A stretch of DNA of 64,000 nt from Aerococcus loyolae (lineage in GTDB: Bacteria; Bacillota; Bacilli; Lactobacillales; Aerococcaceae). A program made the position numbers and the translations under genes. How positions within the stretch are numbered: position 1 is the stretch's first letter; the number at the start of each line of letters is the position of its first letter. The notes below the pieces were generated by a model. That model saw only the letters and a list, made by a program, of their open reading frames with translations. It was not told the origin of the DNA and did not search any database. Positions 35,372 through 43,935 of this stretch are shown one piece after another. The DNA is taken from assembly GCF_002871915.2 (NCBI RefSeq), contig NZ_CP126958.1, positions 1,364,001-1,428,000 on the forward strand. Reading direction: 5' to 3'.

Positions 35372-36139
35372 TTATACCAAGTCTTCCATGATTGTGTAGA
35401 GTTCTTGGCTGGATAGGTTTTCTTTTTCTTCTTGGGTGAAGTCGCGGATTATTTCTCCGTGATGGAGTAAAATCATCCGGTTGCCATAGGTTAGGGCATC
35501 TTGCAAGTTGTGAGTGATCATTAGGGCAGTAAGGTTTTCTTCTTGGACTTGTTGGTCAGTGAGTTCCAAGATCCTACGTGAGGTCTTAGGGTCTAGGGCT
35601 GCTGTATGTTCATCCAATAATAGGAGTTTGGGCTTAACGATGGTAGCCATTAATAAGGCAATGGATTGACGTTGTCCACCAGATAATTTACCCATTTCAG
35701 CATTCAAGCGGTTTTCAAGGCCCAGGCCAATTTGGGAAAGGGTTTGGCTAAAATAGGCCTCTTTGTCATTGGTAATGGCCATACTCAAGCCCCGCTTTTG
35801 TCCCCGCTTAGCGGCTAGGGCCAGGTTTTCAGCGACGGTCATTCGCGGAGCAGTTCCCATTTTAGGATCTTGAAAGACCCGTGAAATCGACCCTGCCCGC
35901 TCTTCTTCACTCTTAGTGGTAATATCCTTTTCCTCCAAGAAGATTTTGCCACTATCTAAGGCAAAGGTTCCCGCAATGGCATTGAGTAAGGTAGATTTCC
36001 CCGCACCGTTTCCCCCAACGATAGTAATGAAGTCTCCCTGATTCACTGAAAGGTCAATGCCTTTCAAAGCATGAAAGGCATCCAGGGTTCCAGGATTAAA
36101 GGTTTTATTGATGTTATTAAGCTTTAATACTTGACTCAT
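35372..36139 (-). CDS. ABC importer ATP-binding protein, TrpZ-like
   Basis: A 255-residue ATPase with Walker A GGNGAGKST near residue 42, signature LSGGQRQSIALLMA, Walker B LLLLDEHTAALDPKT and H-loop MITHN. The substitution of His for Pro after DE (LDEHTAALD) is typical of this import family. It is the last of three genes (binding protein, permease, ATPase), two bases after the permease. It energises uptake of the substrate bound by the 37044 protein. Confidence 0.87.
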   Translation of the reverse strand: MSQVLKLNNINKTFNPGTLDAFHALKGIDLSVNQGDFITIVGGNGAGKSTLLNAIAGTFALDSGKIFLEEKDITTKSEEERAGSISRVFQDPKMGTAPRMTVAENLALAAKRGQKRGLSMAITNDKEAYFSQTLSQIGLGLENRLNAEMGKLSGGQRQSIALLMATIVKPKLLLLDEHTAALDPKTSRRILELTDQQVQEENLTALMITHNLQDALTYGNRMILLHHGEIIRDFTQEEKENLSSQELYTIMEDLV

Positions 36140-36141
36140 GA

Positions 36142-37041
36142 TTAAGCCTCCTTACTGCGAATATTCTTGGTCCGGCCGCTTCCCATTTTGCTTCTAATCG
36201 TTGGAATAGCCAAGCAAAGACCCACGATGATCGCTGAGAAGAGTTTAAAGTCATTGGCTTCAAATTTCAGCATGAGAACAAGACCTAGGAGTAAACGGTA
36301 GACAATAGAACCAGCTACGATGGTAGCTAAGCGCATGGACAGGCTAACATTAGGGAAGAGAACTTCACCAATAATGATGGCGGCTAAGCCAATCACCACA
36401 GTCCCAATCCCCATGGAGATATCTGCATAACCATTGCTGTTGGCTACTAAGACACCGGCAACAGCAATCAATCCATTGGCTAGCATGTAGCCTAGCATGG
36501 TCATTTCGTGGGTATCAATCCCTAAGGACTTAGCCATCACGAGATTATCCCCAGTAGCAATCAGTGCTTGCCCCATTTCCGTTTTAAAGAAGAGACTCAT
36601 CAAACAGATCACAATAGCAGATACCACTAGACCAATGACGATGGTATCGATATTTCTACCTAGGTTAAGAGGTTCTAGTATGGTTTTTAAGGTTTTTTGA
36701 CCCGTTAGAGAAATATTGGCCGAACCCATAATTTTCAGGTTGACGGAGTAAAGTCCGGTCATGGTAATAATCCCAGCGAGTAAGGGGTTAATACTTAACT
36801 TAGTAGTTAATAAACCGGTAATGGCACCTCCAGCCATCCCCCCTAAAAAGGAGATCAGGATAGCGATGAGGGGATGGATACCGAAATGAATGGCTTGGAC
36901 GCCTAAAGCCGCCCCTAGAGTAAAGGAACCTTCAGTCGTCATATCAGGAGCATTTAAAATCCGAAAAGAAATATAAATCCCCAGTCCCATGACAGCCCAG
37001 ATACTGCCCTCGGATAAGGCACTCGTAATTAAATCAATCAT
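36142..37041 (-). CDS. ABC importer permease, TrpY-like
   Basis: A 299-residue BPD_transp_2-type permease with about eight membrane helices. GIYISFRILNAPDMTTEGSF at the N-terminus and the SNGYADISMGIGTVVIGLAAIIIGE segment are family marks shared with branched-chain amino acid permeases. It is two bases from each neighbour, so the three are co-transcribed. Confidence 0.87.
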   Translation of the reverse strand: MIDLITSALSEGSIWAVMGLGIYISFRILNAPDMTTEGSFTLGAALGVQAIHFGIHPLIAILISFLGGMAGGAITGLLTTKLSINPLLAGIITMTGLYSVNLKIMGSANISLTGQKTLKTILEPLNLGRNIDTIVIGLVVSAIVICLMSLFFKTEMGQALIATGDNLVMAKSLGIDTHEMTMLGYMLANGLIAVAGVLVANSNGYADISMGIGTVVIGLAAIIIGEVLFPNVSLSMRLATIVAGSIVYRLLLGLVLMLKFEANDFKLFSAIIVGLCLAIPTIRSKMGSGRTKNIRSKEA

Positions 37042-37043
37042 TA

Positions 37044-38096
37044 TTATTTACCCTCCTTTGCCACGTCAGTAGCTTCATTGACGACATCATTTGGAATTTC
37101 GATTCCTAATTCATTAGCCTTCTTAGAATTAATGGTTAAGGCCTTCTTCTCTGGAATAACAACAGAATAATTTCTTGGGTCAGCACCCTCAATCAAGTCA
37201 GCAAGGACATTGGCTGAATCAACCCCCAATTGGTATTGGTTGAGTCCAACTGTGGCCATCCCGCCGTCAACAACCATGGTATCAACCACTGGGAAGACTG
37301 GAATTCTATAATGGTCAGTGACCGAAATTAAGGTGTTCATTGAAGAAGCAATCGAGTTGTCATTAGGTACCCAGATAGCTTCCACTTCTTGGGCCAATTG
37401 TTCAGCTACTTGGGCCAGGTCGTTAGTCGAAGTGATAGTTTTTTCAACTACATTCAAGCCTAATTCTTTGGCATGTTCTTTAGCCATGCGGACATTATTT
37501 TGGGCATTAGTTTCAGAAGAATTGTAAATAATCCCCACCGTTTTAATATCTGGCATCACTCGTTTAATCAGGTCAAATTGTTCCTTGACCGGTGGGACAT
37601 CACGGACCCCAGTCACTTGGAAGCCAGGTTGGTCTAAATCTTTAACCAAACCAGCCCCAACTGGGTCAGAAACAGCTGCCATTACTACAGGAACCTGGTC
37701 ATTGGCCACATTCTTTAGGGCTTGGGCCGCGGGTGTGGCAATACCGACTAAGTATTCAGCCCCATCAGAAACCATTTTATCGGATAACATTTTCAGATTG
37801 TTTTGGTCTCCTTGACCATTGGCAAAGTCAATTTCAACGTTTTCACCATTAACATAACCTCGCTCAGCCAGTTGGTCATAGACTCCTTGACGAATATCAT
37901 CTAAGGCTGGGTGTTCTGTTAGTTGTAAAAGTCCGATGCGAATCTTATGGTCTGTGTCTTTGATATCTTCTTGACTAACATTGGTTTTTGCCTGATTTTC
38001 ACTGGCTGTCCGGTGTTGAATTAAAGTTGGCATGGCCAAGAACAAAACGGCTAAAGCGGTAATTAATATAACTCCAAAACTTGTAATCTTTTTCAT
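37044..38096 (-). CDS. ABC importer substrate-binding lipoprotein-like protein, TrpX-like
   Basis: A 350-residue exported binding protein of the ABC_sub_bind family (PF04392). The N-terminal MKKITSFGVILITALAVLFLA is a membrane signal; no lipobox cysteine is visible, so it may stay anchored by the helix. IRIGLLQLTEHPALDDIRQG and GIIYNSSETNAQNN are family motifs. Start ATG 38096 with AAAGGAG; an in-frame extension upstream overlaps the attenuator. Streptococcal relatives (TrpX) are proposed tryptophan binders. The leader peptide with a Trp codon upstream supports this, as inference. Confidence 0.82.
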   Translation of the reverse strand: MKKITSFGVILITALAVLFLAMPTLIQHRTASENQAKTNVSQEDIKDTDHKIRIGLLQLTEHPALDDIRQGVYDQLAERGYVNGENVEIDFANGQGDQNNLKMLSDKMVSDGAEYLVGIATPAAQALKNVANDQVPVVMAAVSDPVGAGLVKDLDQPGFQVTGVRDVPPVKEQFDLIKRVMPDIKTVGIIYNSSETNAQNNVRMAKEHAKELGLNVVEKTITSTNDLAQVAEQLAQEVEAIWVPNDNSIASSMNTLISVTDHYRIPVFPVVDTMVVDGGMATVGLNQYQLGVDSANVLADLIEGADPRNYSVVIPEKKALTINSKKANELGIEIPNDVVNEATDVAKEGK

Positions 38097-38147
38097 AGGG
38101 CACTCCTTTACAATAAAAAAATCCTCCAACTCTAGAAGCTGCAGGAT

Positions 38148-38188
38148 AAAAAAATCCCGCACAGACTATTCATGTGGTCTATGCGGGA
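38148..38188 (-). terminator. Leader terminator of the TrpXYZ-like operon
   Basis: CCCGCATAGAC pairs with GTCTGTGCGGG and is followed by seven T, 52 bases before the binding-protein start. CTGTGCGG also occurs just upstream (38209-38216) and could pair with the left arm instead, forming an antiterminator. Confidence 0.7.
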
Positions 38189-38213
38189 ATTCTTATTAAG
38201 TCGAGCTACCGCA

Positions 38214-38248
38214 CAGATACAGCTTCAAAAAACGCTGAAGTTGTATCT
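38214..38248 (-). promoter_or_regulatory. Antiterminator-side hairpin in the trpX-like leader
   Basis: AGATACAACTTC and GAAGCTGTATCT pair across a short loop. The 3' side runs into the CTGTGCGG copy that competes for the terminator arm. It lies 25 bp after the leader peptide stop. Confidence 0.5.
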
Positions 38249-38272
38249 ATGCTGATCACAGTATAAACACAA

Positions 38273-38323
38273 CTACACCATGCGGATTTGCCATGAAAAA
38301 GTAGTAATTTGTTTAAGTGACAT
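38273..38323 (-). CDS. Putative leader peptide (16 aa, one Trp)
   Basis: ATG at 38323 with GAGAGGAG upstream opens a 16-codon frame, MSLKQITTFSWQIRMV, ending in TAG. It lies between the promoter and a terminator/antiterminator pair. The single Trp codon at position 11 and the context suggest ribosome-mediated attenuation in response to tryptophan. This is inference from position and codon content. A stretch of regulatory Trp codons, as in classical leaders, is missing. Confidence 0.5.
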   Translation of the reverse strand: MSLKQITTFSWQIRMV

Positions 38324-38344
38324 TGTAGCGACTCCTCTCTGATA

Positions 38345-38383
38345 TGTTATATGTAATATAACAGATATTTGAGCTAAGGACAA
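38345..38383 (-). promoter_or_regulatory. Promoter and palindromic operator of the TrpXYZ-like operon
   Basis: -35 TTGTCC (38378-38383), 17-bp spacer, -10 TATATT (38355-38360). A perfect palindrome, TGTTATAT-TAC-ATATAACA (38345-38363), overlaps the -10 box, so a repressor could act here in addition to the leader. Confidence 0.65.
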
Positions 38384-38415
38384 GCCCTATTTTCATTTTC
38401 CTAAAAAATCTCTTT

Positions 38416-39432
38416 TTATTCTTTATTTCCATCCCCATAGTCTTGGATAAATTGAAAGATCTTCTGGTAATAAGTGGTGGGCTCTTTGTACTTGGCTTCG
38501 GCATGGCCAGCTTCAGGAACGATGTAGAGTTCCTTAGGGCCCTTGACTTTAGCATCATAGAGTTCTCGAGCCATGGATACCGGAACGAAGTCATCCGCTG
38601 CCCCGTGGATAAATAAAATCGGTAGGGAGGACTGGGCCACGTATTCCAAGGTATTTCCTTCGCGTAAATCATAGCCCGCCCGCAGTCTTGCCATAGTATT
38701 CGCCATATAAAGGACTGGAAAGGTGGGGAGATTAAAACGTTTATCTAACTCAGAAGCAAAAATATCCCAAATACTTGAATAACCACAGTCAGCAACGACC
38801 GCTCTGACGGCTGCAGGCAGCTTGTCTGAAGCCATGAGAACAGTAGCACTCCCCATAGAAGTACCGTGGAGGACAATTTGGGCCTGATGATCACGATCTA
38901 TCAGCCACTGAACCCATTGCAGTAAGTCCTGACTGTCTAGATAGCCCATGCCAATATATTGGCCCTGACTAGGCGCATGGGCCCTTAAGGAGATGGTTAG
39001 GACCTGATAACCTTTTTGATAAAAAGCGGGGGCAATATCATAGGAATCCGCCTCTTGGCCCTGGTAACCATGGACAATCAAGGCATATTTATGTTGGGCG
39101 GAGTCATTATGGAACAAATTTCCGCTCAAAGTGAGCCCGTCCTGGGAGCGAATGCTTACCGCTTCTTTTTTATCTCCTACCTGGTCTAACCAAGCCTTAG
39201 CGTCTGCTTTAGCTTGGGCCTTATTGGCATTAATTTCTTGAACAGCTGACTGACTCTGACCCGGCTTTGTCTCCTGGTCAACTTGGCGGTCTTGCCCACC
39301 CTGGTTAGGCACCAAGGCATAATCAACAAAGTAGTTTCCGACAAAATAAGTGGCCGCTAGAGAAATCACCGTCAGCAAGGCTAATGAAATGCCCAACTTT
39401 TTTAACCAAGTGAGTCCTTTTTTATTCTTCAT
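38416..39432 (-). CDS. Membrane-anchored alpha/beta hydrolase
   Basis: A 338-residue serine hydrolase with an N-terminal signal anchor (about 10-32), so the catalytic domain is outside the cell. The nucleophile is in HGTSMGSATV (G-x-S-x-G), the acid in HGAADDFVP and the histidine in PEAGHAEA. The oxyanion loop is VHGYQGQ. This is the fold of YqkD/BAAT-like esterases of lactic acid bacteria. ATG 39432 has GGGAGGTG upstream; an in-frame start 16 codons earlier lacks an RBS. The substrate is unknown. Confidence 0.82.
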   Translation of the reverse strand: MKNKKGLTWLKKLGISLALLTVISLAATYFVGNYFVDYALVPNQGGQDRQVDQETKPGQSQSAVQEINANKAQAKADAKAWLDQVGDKKEAVSIRSQDGLTLSGNLFHNDSAQHKYALIVHGYQGQEADSYDIAPAFYQKGYQVLTISLRAHAPSQGQYIGMGYLDSQDLLQWVQWLIDRDHQAQIVLHGTSMGSATVLMASDKLPAAVRAVVADCGYSSIWDIFASELDKRFNLPTFPVLYMANTMARLRAGYDLREGNTLEYVAQSSLPILFIHGAADDFVPVSMARELYDAKVKGPKELYIVPEAGHAEAKYKEPTTYYQKIFQFIQDYGDGNKE

Positions 39433-39653
39433 CCGGTCTAACACCTCCCACAGATTAGTAATTATTTTAGCAGATGGCACAAGACTTGACTATCTTTATG
39501 AAAAATTCTGATGGGAAATAAGGAGAGTGAGACAGATGTTAAAAGAACCGTGAACCATGAATGGGCCATTTATTGTCTCTCCAATCTTATATATAATAAA
39601 GACATCTTAGTGAAACCATTTATGCTGAAGAAAATATAAACAAAGGAGTCAAG

Positions 39654-40235
39654 ATGGCAAGAGAAATTTTTATTATCCGTCATGGCCAGTCTCTTTATAA
39701 CCTAGAGGGGAAAATTCAAGGGCAAATCGATAGTCCCCTCAGTCCCAGAGGCAGCCATGAAGCCAAGCAAGCGAAAAACTTTTTTGATCAAAAAGACATC
39801 AGTATTGACCTCATCCTCTCCTCCCCATTGAAGCGAGCTTATGCCACAGCAAAAATTCTCCAAGGAGATAGGTCCTGCCCCCTAGTGACTGATCAGCGAC
39901 TAGCGGAGTGGCGCTATGGTAGCCTAGAAGGTAAAGAACTCAGCGTCCTTAAGGGGATCAAGCTCAATGATCCGCCTAGTGATCAGTATTTTTGTCAATT
40001 TGGAGGCGAGTCAGTTACCGTAGTCAAAGGCCGCTTTCAAGCAGCCCTTGATGACGTCCTGAAAACCTATCCTCAAAAAAATATCCTCCTAGTTAGCCAT
40101 GGGTCAATTATGTACCGCTTTATGCTGGACTATCTCAACCAACCCCTCCCAGCCTTCTCTAATTGTCAAATTTTCCATTTTGAAGAGCTAGAAAAAAGCC
40201 TGGTCTTAAAAAATAGTATCAATCCGCTTAACTAA
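39654..40235 (+). CDS. Histidine phosphatase family protein
   Basis: A 193-residue phosphatase with the RHG motif FIIRHGQSLYN at the N-terminus, SSPLKRAYATA, the acid in EWRYGSLEGKEL and the second His in LLVSHGSIMYRF. It belongs to the cofactor-independent phosphoglycerate mutase-like branch, whose members act on diverse small phosphates. Too short for glycolytic mutase, which is at the window start. RBS AAAGGAG; single gene with its own terminator. Confidence 0.87.
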   Translation: MAREIFIIRHGQSLYNLEGKIQGQIDSPLSPRGSHEAKQAKNFFDQKDISIDLILSSPLKRAYATAKILQGDRSCPLVTDQRLAEWRYGSLEGKELSVLKGIKLNDPPSDQYFCQFGGESVTVVKGRFQAALDDVLKTYPQKNILLVSHGSIMYRFMLDYLNQPLPAFSNCQIFHFEELEKSLVLKNSINPLN

Positions 40236-40270
40236 AAAAGGACTGTGTATCATTTTCACAGTCCTTTTAC
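40234..40270 (+). terminator. Terminator of the histidine phosphatase gene
   Basis: AAAAAGGACTGTG pairs with CACAGTCCTTTT, overlapping the stop codon. Confidence 0.8.
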
Positions 40271-40330
40271 TATTCAGTAAAATATTTCCAATTCTTATTT
40301 AGAAGCTAATCGATTGATAAATAATTGCTT

Positions 40331-42001
40331 TTAATCTAAATTCTGCTGCATTTCCCGGTCATAATCCACAAATTTACGGATAAAGGTATAGGGATCTACC
40401 AAGTCCAATTGCCTTGCGAAGGTGGTTAAACTGGTTTCTCGTAAGCCGGCCTTGTTGAGATAGGCTGGCATAGTCGCCACATCCACTGGCAAAGCATCAA
40501 TAATCAAATGCCCCTCTGACATAATCAAGGTCCGGCGGCTATACTCCAGCATGACTTCAATATCATGGGTGGTCATCATAATGGCAATCTGATATTGGCT
40601 ATTCAAGCGCTGCAAGGTATTCATAATGGCACGAAAATGCACAAAGTCACGACCTTCAGTGATCTCTTCAACCACCAGTAATTTTGGCTCTTTTAATAAA
40701 GACCGGGCCATGGCCAGGCGGAGTTTAGAAATCTCCGAAAGGTGGTCTAAGGGGAAATCTAAGAGATTATCCAAGTTAACCATGGCTAGGACCTGATTAA
40801 ACTTGTTCTTTAGCTCTTCATCCTGGTAATTACCTTCCGCTAAAACGGGGCTCTGGGCCAGGTAGTCTGCAACTGTTTCTGCTTGCGATTGACTAATATT
40901 GGTGACATCGTCATTAGTAATCAAGCCGACATTGCGACGGAGATGGTCAAATTGGTCCAGGGAAAGTTCTTGGCCCAACCACTTAATCGTTCCCGTCTGA
41001 GGCCTTAAGGAGCCGCTACACAATTGAGCTAAAAGGGTCTTGCCGCTGCCATTAGGGCCGACGACACTCAGCATTTCTTCTTGGTTAATTTTAAGGTTAA
41101 TATTGTGGAGTCCCCGCTGATTGCTCTCATTGACAAGGGCTGATACATTATCGAGTTCGAGGAGAACTGCTTTGTTTTCTTGATAACGAAAACGTGGTAG
41201 GGTCATAATCCAGTTTTCAATCTTTTGCCGTAGCTGTGGCCCAAAGATATGGTGGACATCCTGGATATTATAAACGTCTTTTAGAGGATAAGCCGCGTAG
41301 CGCATAGCGGTAATATAGAAAGGTTCACGAATGCCCAAGGGATTTAAAATACCACTTTCCAAGAGGGCCTTAAGCTGACCATCGAAGACGATCCGCCCTT
41401 CTGAAAAGACTAAGACGCGGTCAATGGGACGAGACATCATCGCTTCCAATTGGTGTTCGGAGATAATAATAGTGGCGTCAGTATGGACGTGGTAATCATC
41501 AATAATATCGATAAAGACCTTTTGTTGTTTAGGAGCCAGGGTCTTTAAAGGTTCGTCAAAAATATAGATTTCATTGTTTTCTTTTAAGATGTGGGACATA
41601 CGGTGGATTTCTTTTTCCCCACGAGAAAGAGCCTGGTATTCTTCTGGTTGTAGTTCACAATCGACCAGTTCATACCAACGTTTTTCAATCGCTTTTTTGT
41701 GGTGGTTGACCGATTCATTGGGACTATCATCGATCTTCTCATCAATCACATCACGAATTGCCGTTCCGTCAACGGGCTGGGCAGACTCACCACTGTGAAT
41801 AATTTCACCAGAAAACTCGCCATCTTCGGGTAGCTCTCCCTTCAAGGCTTTAAGAAAGGTTGACTTACCTGATTCATTGGCACCTAAGATTAAAATTTTT
41901 TCACCATGGTTTAGGGTTATGTTGATATCTCTTAATGCCATCCGATATTGACGGGGATATCGGTAGCTAAAGTGACGCATCTGAATCCACGGGCTAGACA
42001 C
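40331..42001 (-). CDS. ABC protein with two fused ATPase domains
   Basis: A 556-residue cytoplasmic protein without membrane helices. Domain 1 has Walker A GANESGKS (40-47), signature LSRGEK (125-130), Walker B IFDE (Glu150) and His183. Domain 2 has Walker A GPNGSGKT (315-322), a weak signature (LSEISKLRLA) and a Walker B reading LLVVEEIT, where the usual Asp is missing. Such duplicated ATPases occur in ModF and ECF-type YkoD proteins. No permease or EcfT gene is adjacent, so the partner is unknown. The start is GTG with GGAGGAG. Confidence 0.75.
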   Translation of the reverse strand: MSSPWIQMRHFSYRYPRQYRMALRDINITLNHGEKILILGANESGKSTFLKALKGELPEDGEFSGEIIHSGESAQPVDGTAIRDVIDEKIDDSPNESVNHHKKAIEKRWYELVDCELQPEEYQALSRGEKEIHRMSHILKENNEIYIFDEPLKTLAPKQQKVFIDIIDDYHVHTDATIIISEHQLEAMMSRPIDRVLVFSEGRIVFDGQLKALLESGILNPLGIREPFYITAMRYAAYPLKDVYNIQDVHHIFGPQLRQKIENWIMTLPRFRYQENKAVLLELDNVSALVNESNQRGLHNINLKINQEEMLSVVGPNGSGKTLLAQLCSGSLRPQTGTIKWLGQELSLDQFDHLRRNVGLITNDDVTNISQSQAETVADYLAQSPVLAEGNYQDEELKNKFNQVLAMVNLDNLLDFPLDHLSEISKLRLAMARSLLKEPKLLVVEEITEGRDFVHFRAIMNTLQRLNSQYQIAIMMTTHDIEVMLEYSRRTLIMSEGHLIIDALPVDVATMPAYLNKAGLRETSLTTFARQLDLVDPYTFIRKFVDYDREMQQNLD

Positions 42002-42192
42002 GCTGACTCCTCCTCTTATAAACTAGTATCATTCTAATAAATATAGCACAAAAGCTGGACTTAGCCTAATATTTTATGAGAAATCCCTAAAATTTATTTT
42101 GTATAATACTATTTTAACTATGCCAAGCAAAAAGCACCAATAAAAGGATTACAAACGCTTACAAATATCTACCCGCTTTTAACTATTATATA

Positions 42193-42200
42193 AAAAAAGC
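42193..42200. repeat. Target duplication, left, of the ISL3 array
   Basis: AAAAAAGC, repeated at 47112-47119 directly after the outer right end. This 8-bp duplication matches the ISL3 family. Confidence 0.85.
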
Positions 42201-42324
42201 GGTTCTATAATATTTGGTGTTGATGGGAGCCAACGGCTCTTCATTGGCACCATTTTTTGATACACAAAAAGCCATGGAAGGCCTATACTGAAAATACAAA
42301 CAAACACACAGAAAGGCGGATTCC

Positions 42325-43650
42325 ATGACTCAGTCCCATTGTATACAAAACCTCTTTAATATAAAAGATGAAAATATTGAAATTAAAGATAAAGTAGTGG
42401 AAGAAAAGAAAGGTAATATCATCCATAAGGTTATTTTTGGAACTTTAACTACTCAACCTTCTCACTGTTCCCATTGCGGCCATATTAACGAATCACAGGC
42501 TGATATCGTTAAAAATTGTTCTTATTCAAGCGATATCTTACTAACAACCATTAATGATGGGCAACCCGTTACTTTGCGTCTTAAAAAGCAACGTTTCTTT
42601 TGTAAACACTGCCAAAGGACTTTTAACGCTGAAACTTCCATAGTAACTGCTAATTGTTATATTTCTAACGCGTTAAAAAATGCAATCACCTTTGCTCTCA
42701 GTGAGACGATAGCGATGACTCTTATTGGTAAACAACACAATGTTTCCGTATCGACGGTGATTCGACTTCTAGAAGAAAGAGGGAAAGCATTACTACCTAA
42801 ATTTAATTATTTGCCTCAGTACCTTTCTTTTGATGAATTTAAATCAGTGAAAAATGTCAGTGGTGCGATGAGCTTTATTTTTATTGATCCAGTGAACCAT
42901 CGGTTAATTGATATTGTTGAAAATCGACAAAAGAGCGAATTAATCCACTACTTTATGCGTTTTTCTTACCAAAGTCGTCAAGCTGTCAAAATAGTTACAA
43001 TTGATATGTATAGCCCATATATTGAAGTCATCCGCGCTTGTTTTCCTAATGCAAAGATTCTATTTGACCGTTTTCACGTCATTCAACATCTCAATTTGGC
43101 AATCAATTCCGTACGTATTCAACTAATGAATCAGATCCGCTATCAATCACCACGTGATTATCGCAAATTAAAGCAGTTATGGAAGTTGCCTTTAAAAAAT
43201 GAATGGGAACTTGACTTTAAAAACTTATATACTCATCGACTTTTTGACGGTCTCGTTTCAGAACAGATGATTGTTGATTACCTCACCAATTTATCTCCCG
43301 AATTATCACGTACCTATACCTACGTTAATCGCCTAAAATATAGTATTTATACCCATGATATCCAGGCCTTTAAAGATTTACTCATTGAAGTCAAGAAATA
43401 CACTTTTCCACGTAGAGTACGAACCATTTTTCAAACTTTAGAAAGATATCAAGAAGGTATTTGTGCTGCTTTAACGTATACTTTATCTAATGGTCCAATA
43501 GAAGGAATGAACAATAAAACCAAACTGATCAAGCGCACAGGGTATGGGTATCGTCGTTTTGATCATTTAAGAATACGTATAATAATGGCCTCTCGATTGG
43601 TATGTAATGATTTTCAACCTCGGCCTCTCACTTTTTCAGAAGCGGCATAG
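42325..43650 (+). CDS. ISL3-family transposase, copy 1
   Basis: A 441-residue transposase. A zinc-ribbon pair (Cys48-x-x-Cys51 in CSHCGH and Cys93-x-x-Cys96 in CKHCQRTF) and a helix-turn-helix (KQHNVSVSTVIRLLEERG) bind the ends. The DDE core shows Asp170 (LSFDEFKSV), Asp227 (VTIDMYSPY) and Glu in GPIEGMNNKTKLIKR. Its N-terminal third differs from copies 2 and 3 (GTLTTQ, KNCSYSS, NAETSIV), and its C-terminal part equals copy 2. Intact, but its element's right end has been separated from it by the nested insertion. Confidence 0.93.
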   Translation: MTQSHCIQNLFNIKDENIEIKDKVVEEKKGNIIHKVIFGTLTTQPSHCSHCGHINESQADIVKNCSYSSDILLTTINDGQPVTLRLKKQRFFCKHCQRTFNAETSIVTANCYISNALKNAITFALSETIAMTLIGKQHNVSVSTVIRLLEERGKALLPKFNYLPQYLSFDEFKSVKNVSGAMSFIFIDPVNHRLIDIVENRQKSELIHYFMRFSYQSRQAVKIVTIDMYSPYIEVIRACFPNAKILFDRFHVIQHLNLAINSVRIQLMNQIRYQSPRDYRKLKQLWKLPLKNEWELDFKNLYTHRLFDGLVSEQMIVDYLTNLSPELSRTYTYVNRLKYSIYTHDIQAFKDLLIEVKKYTFPRRVRTIFQTLERYQEGICAALTYTLSNGPIEGMNNKTKLIKRTGYGYRRFDHLRIRIIMASRLVCNDFQPRPLTFSEAA

Positions 43651-43803
43651 TCTTTGTGATACTTATTCGTTATTTATAATATTGCTACCTCACTCTTTGT
43701 CTTCGCCTATGGCGAAAAAATAAGAAATAAGAGGTCTTTTAATCATACCCATTTTTCTTTTATCGGCAAATATAAAAAAATGTCATACCATTTCTGATAT
43801 GAC

Positions 43804-43811
43804 ATTAATTA
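43804..43811. repeat. Inner target duplication at the copy 1/copy 2 junction
   Basis: ATTAATTA lies directly before the copy 2 left end and follows a hairpin (ATGTCATA/TATGACAT). The same octamer precedes copy 3 (45415-45422) and follows its right end (47069-47076). Confidence 0.85.
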
Positions 43812-43935
43812 GGTTCTATAATATTTGGTGTTGATGGGAGCCAACGGCTCTTCATTGGCACCATTTTTTTATACACAAAAAGCCATGGAAAGCCTATACT
43901 GAAAATACAAACAAACACACAGAAAGGCGGATTCC

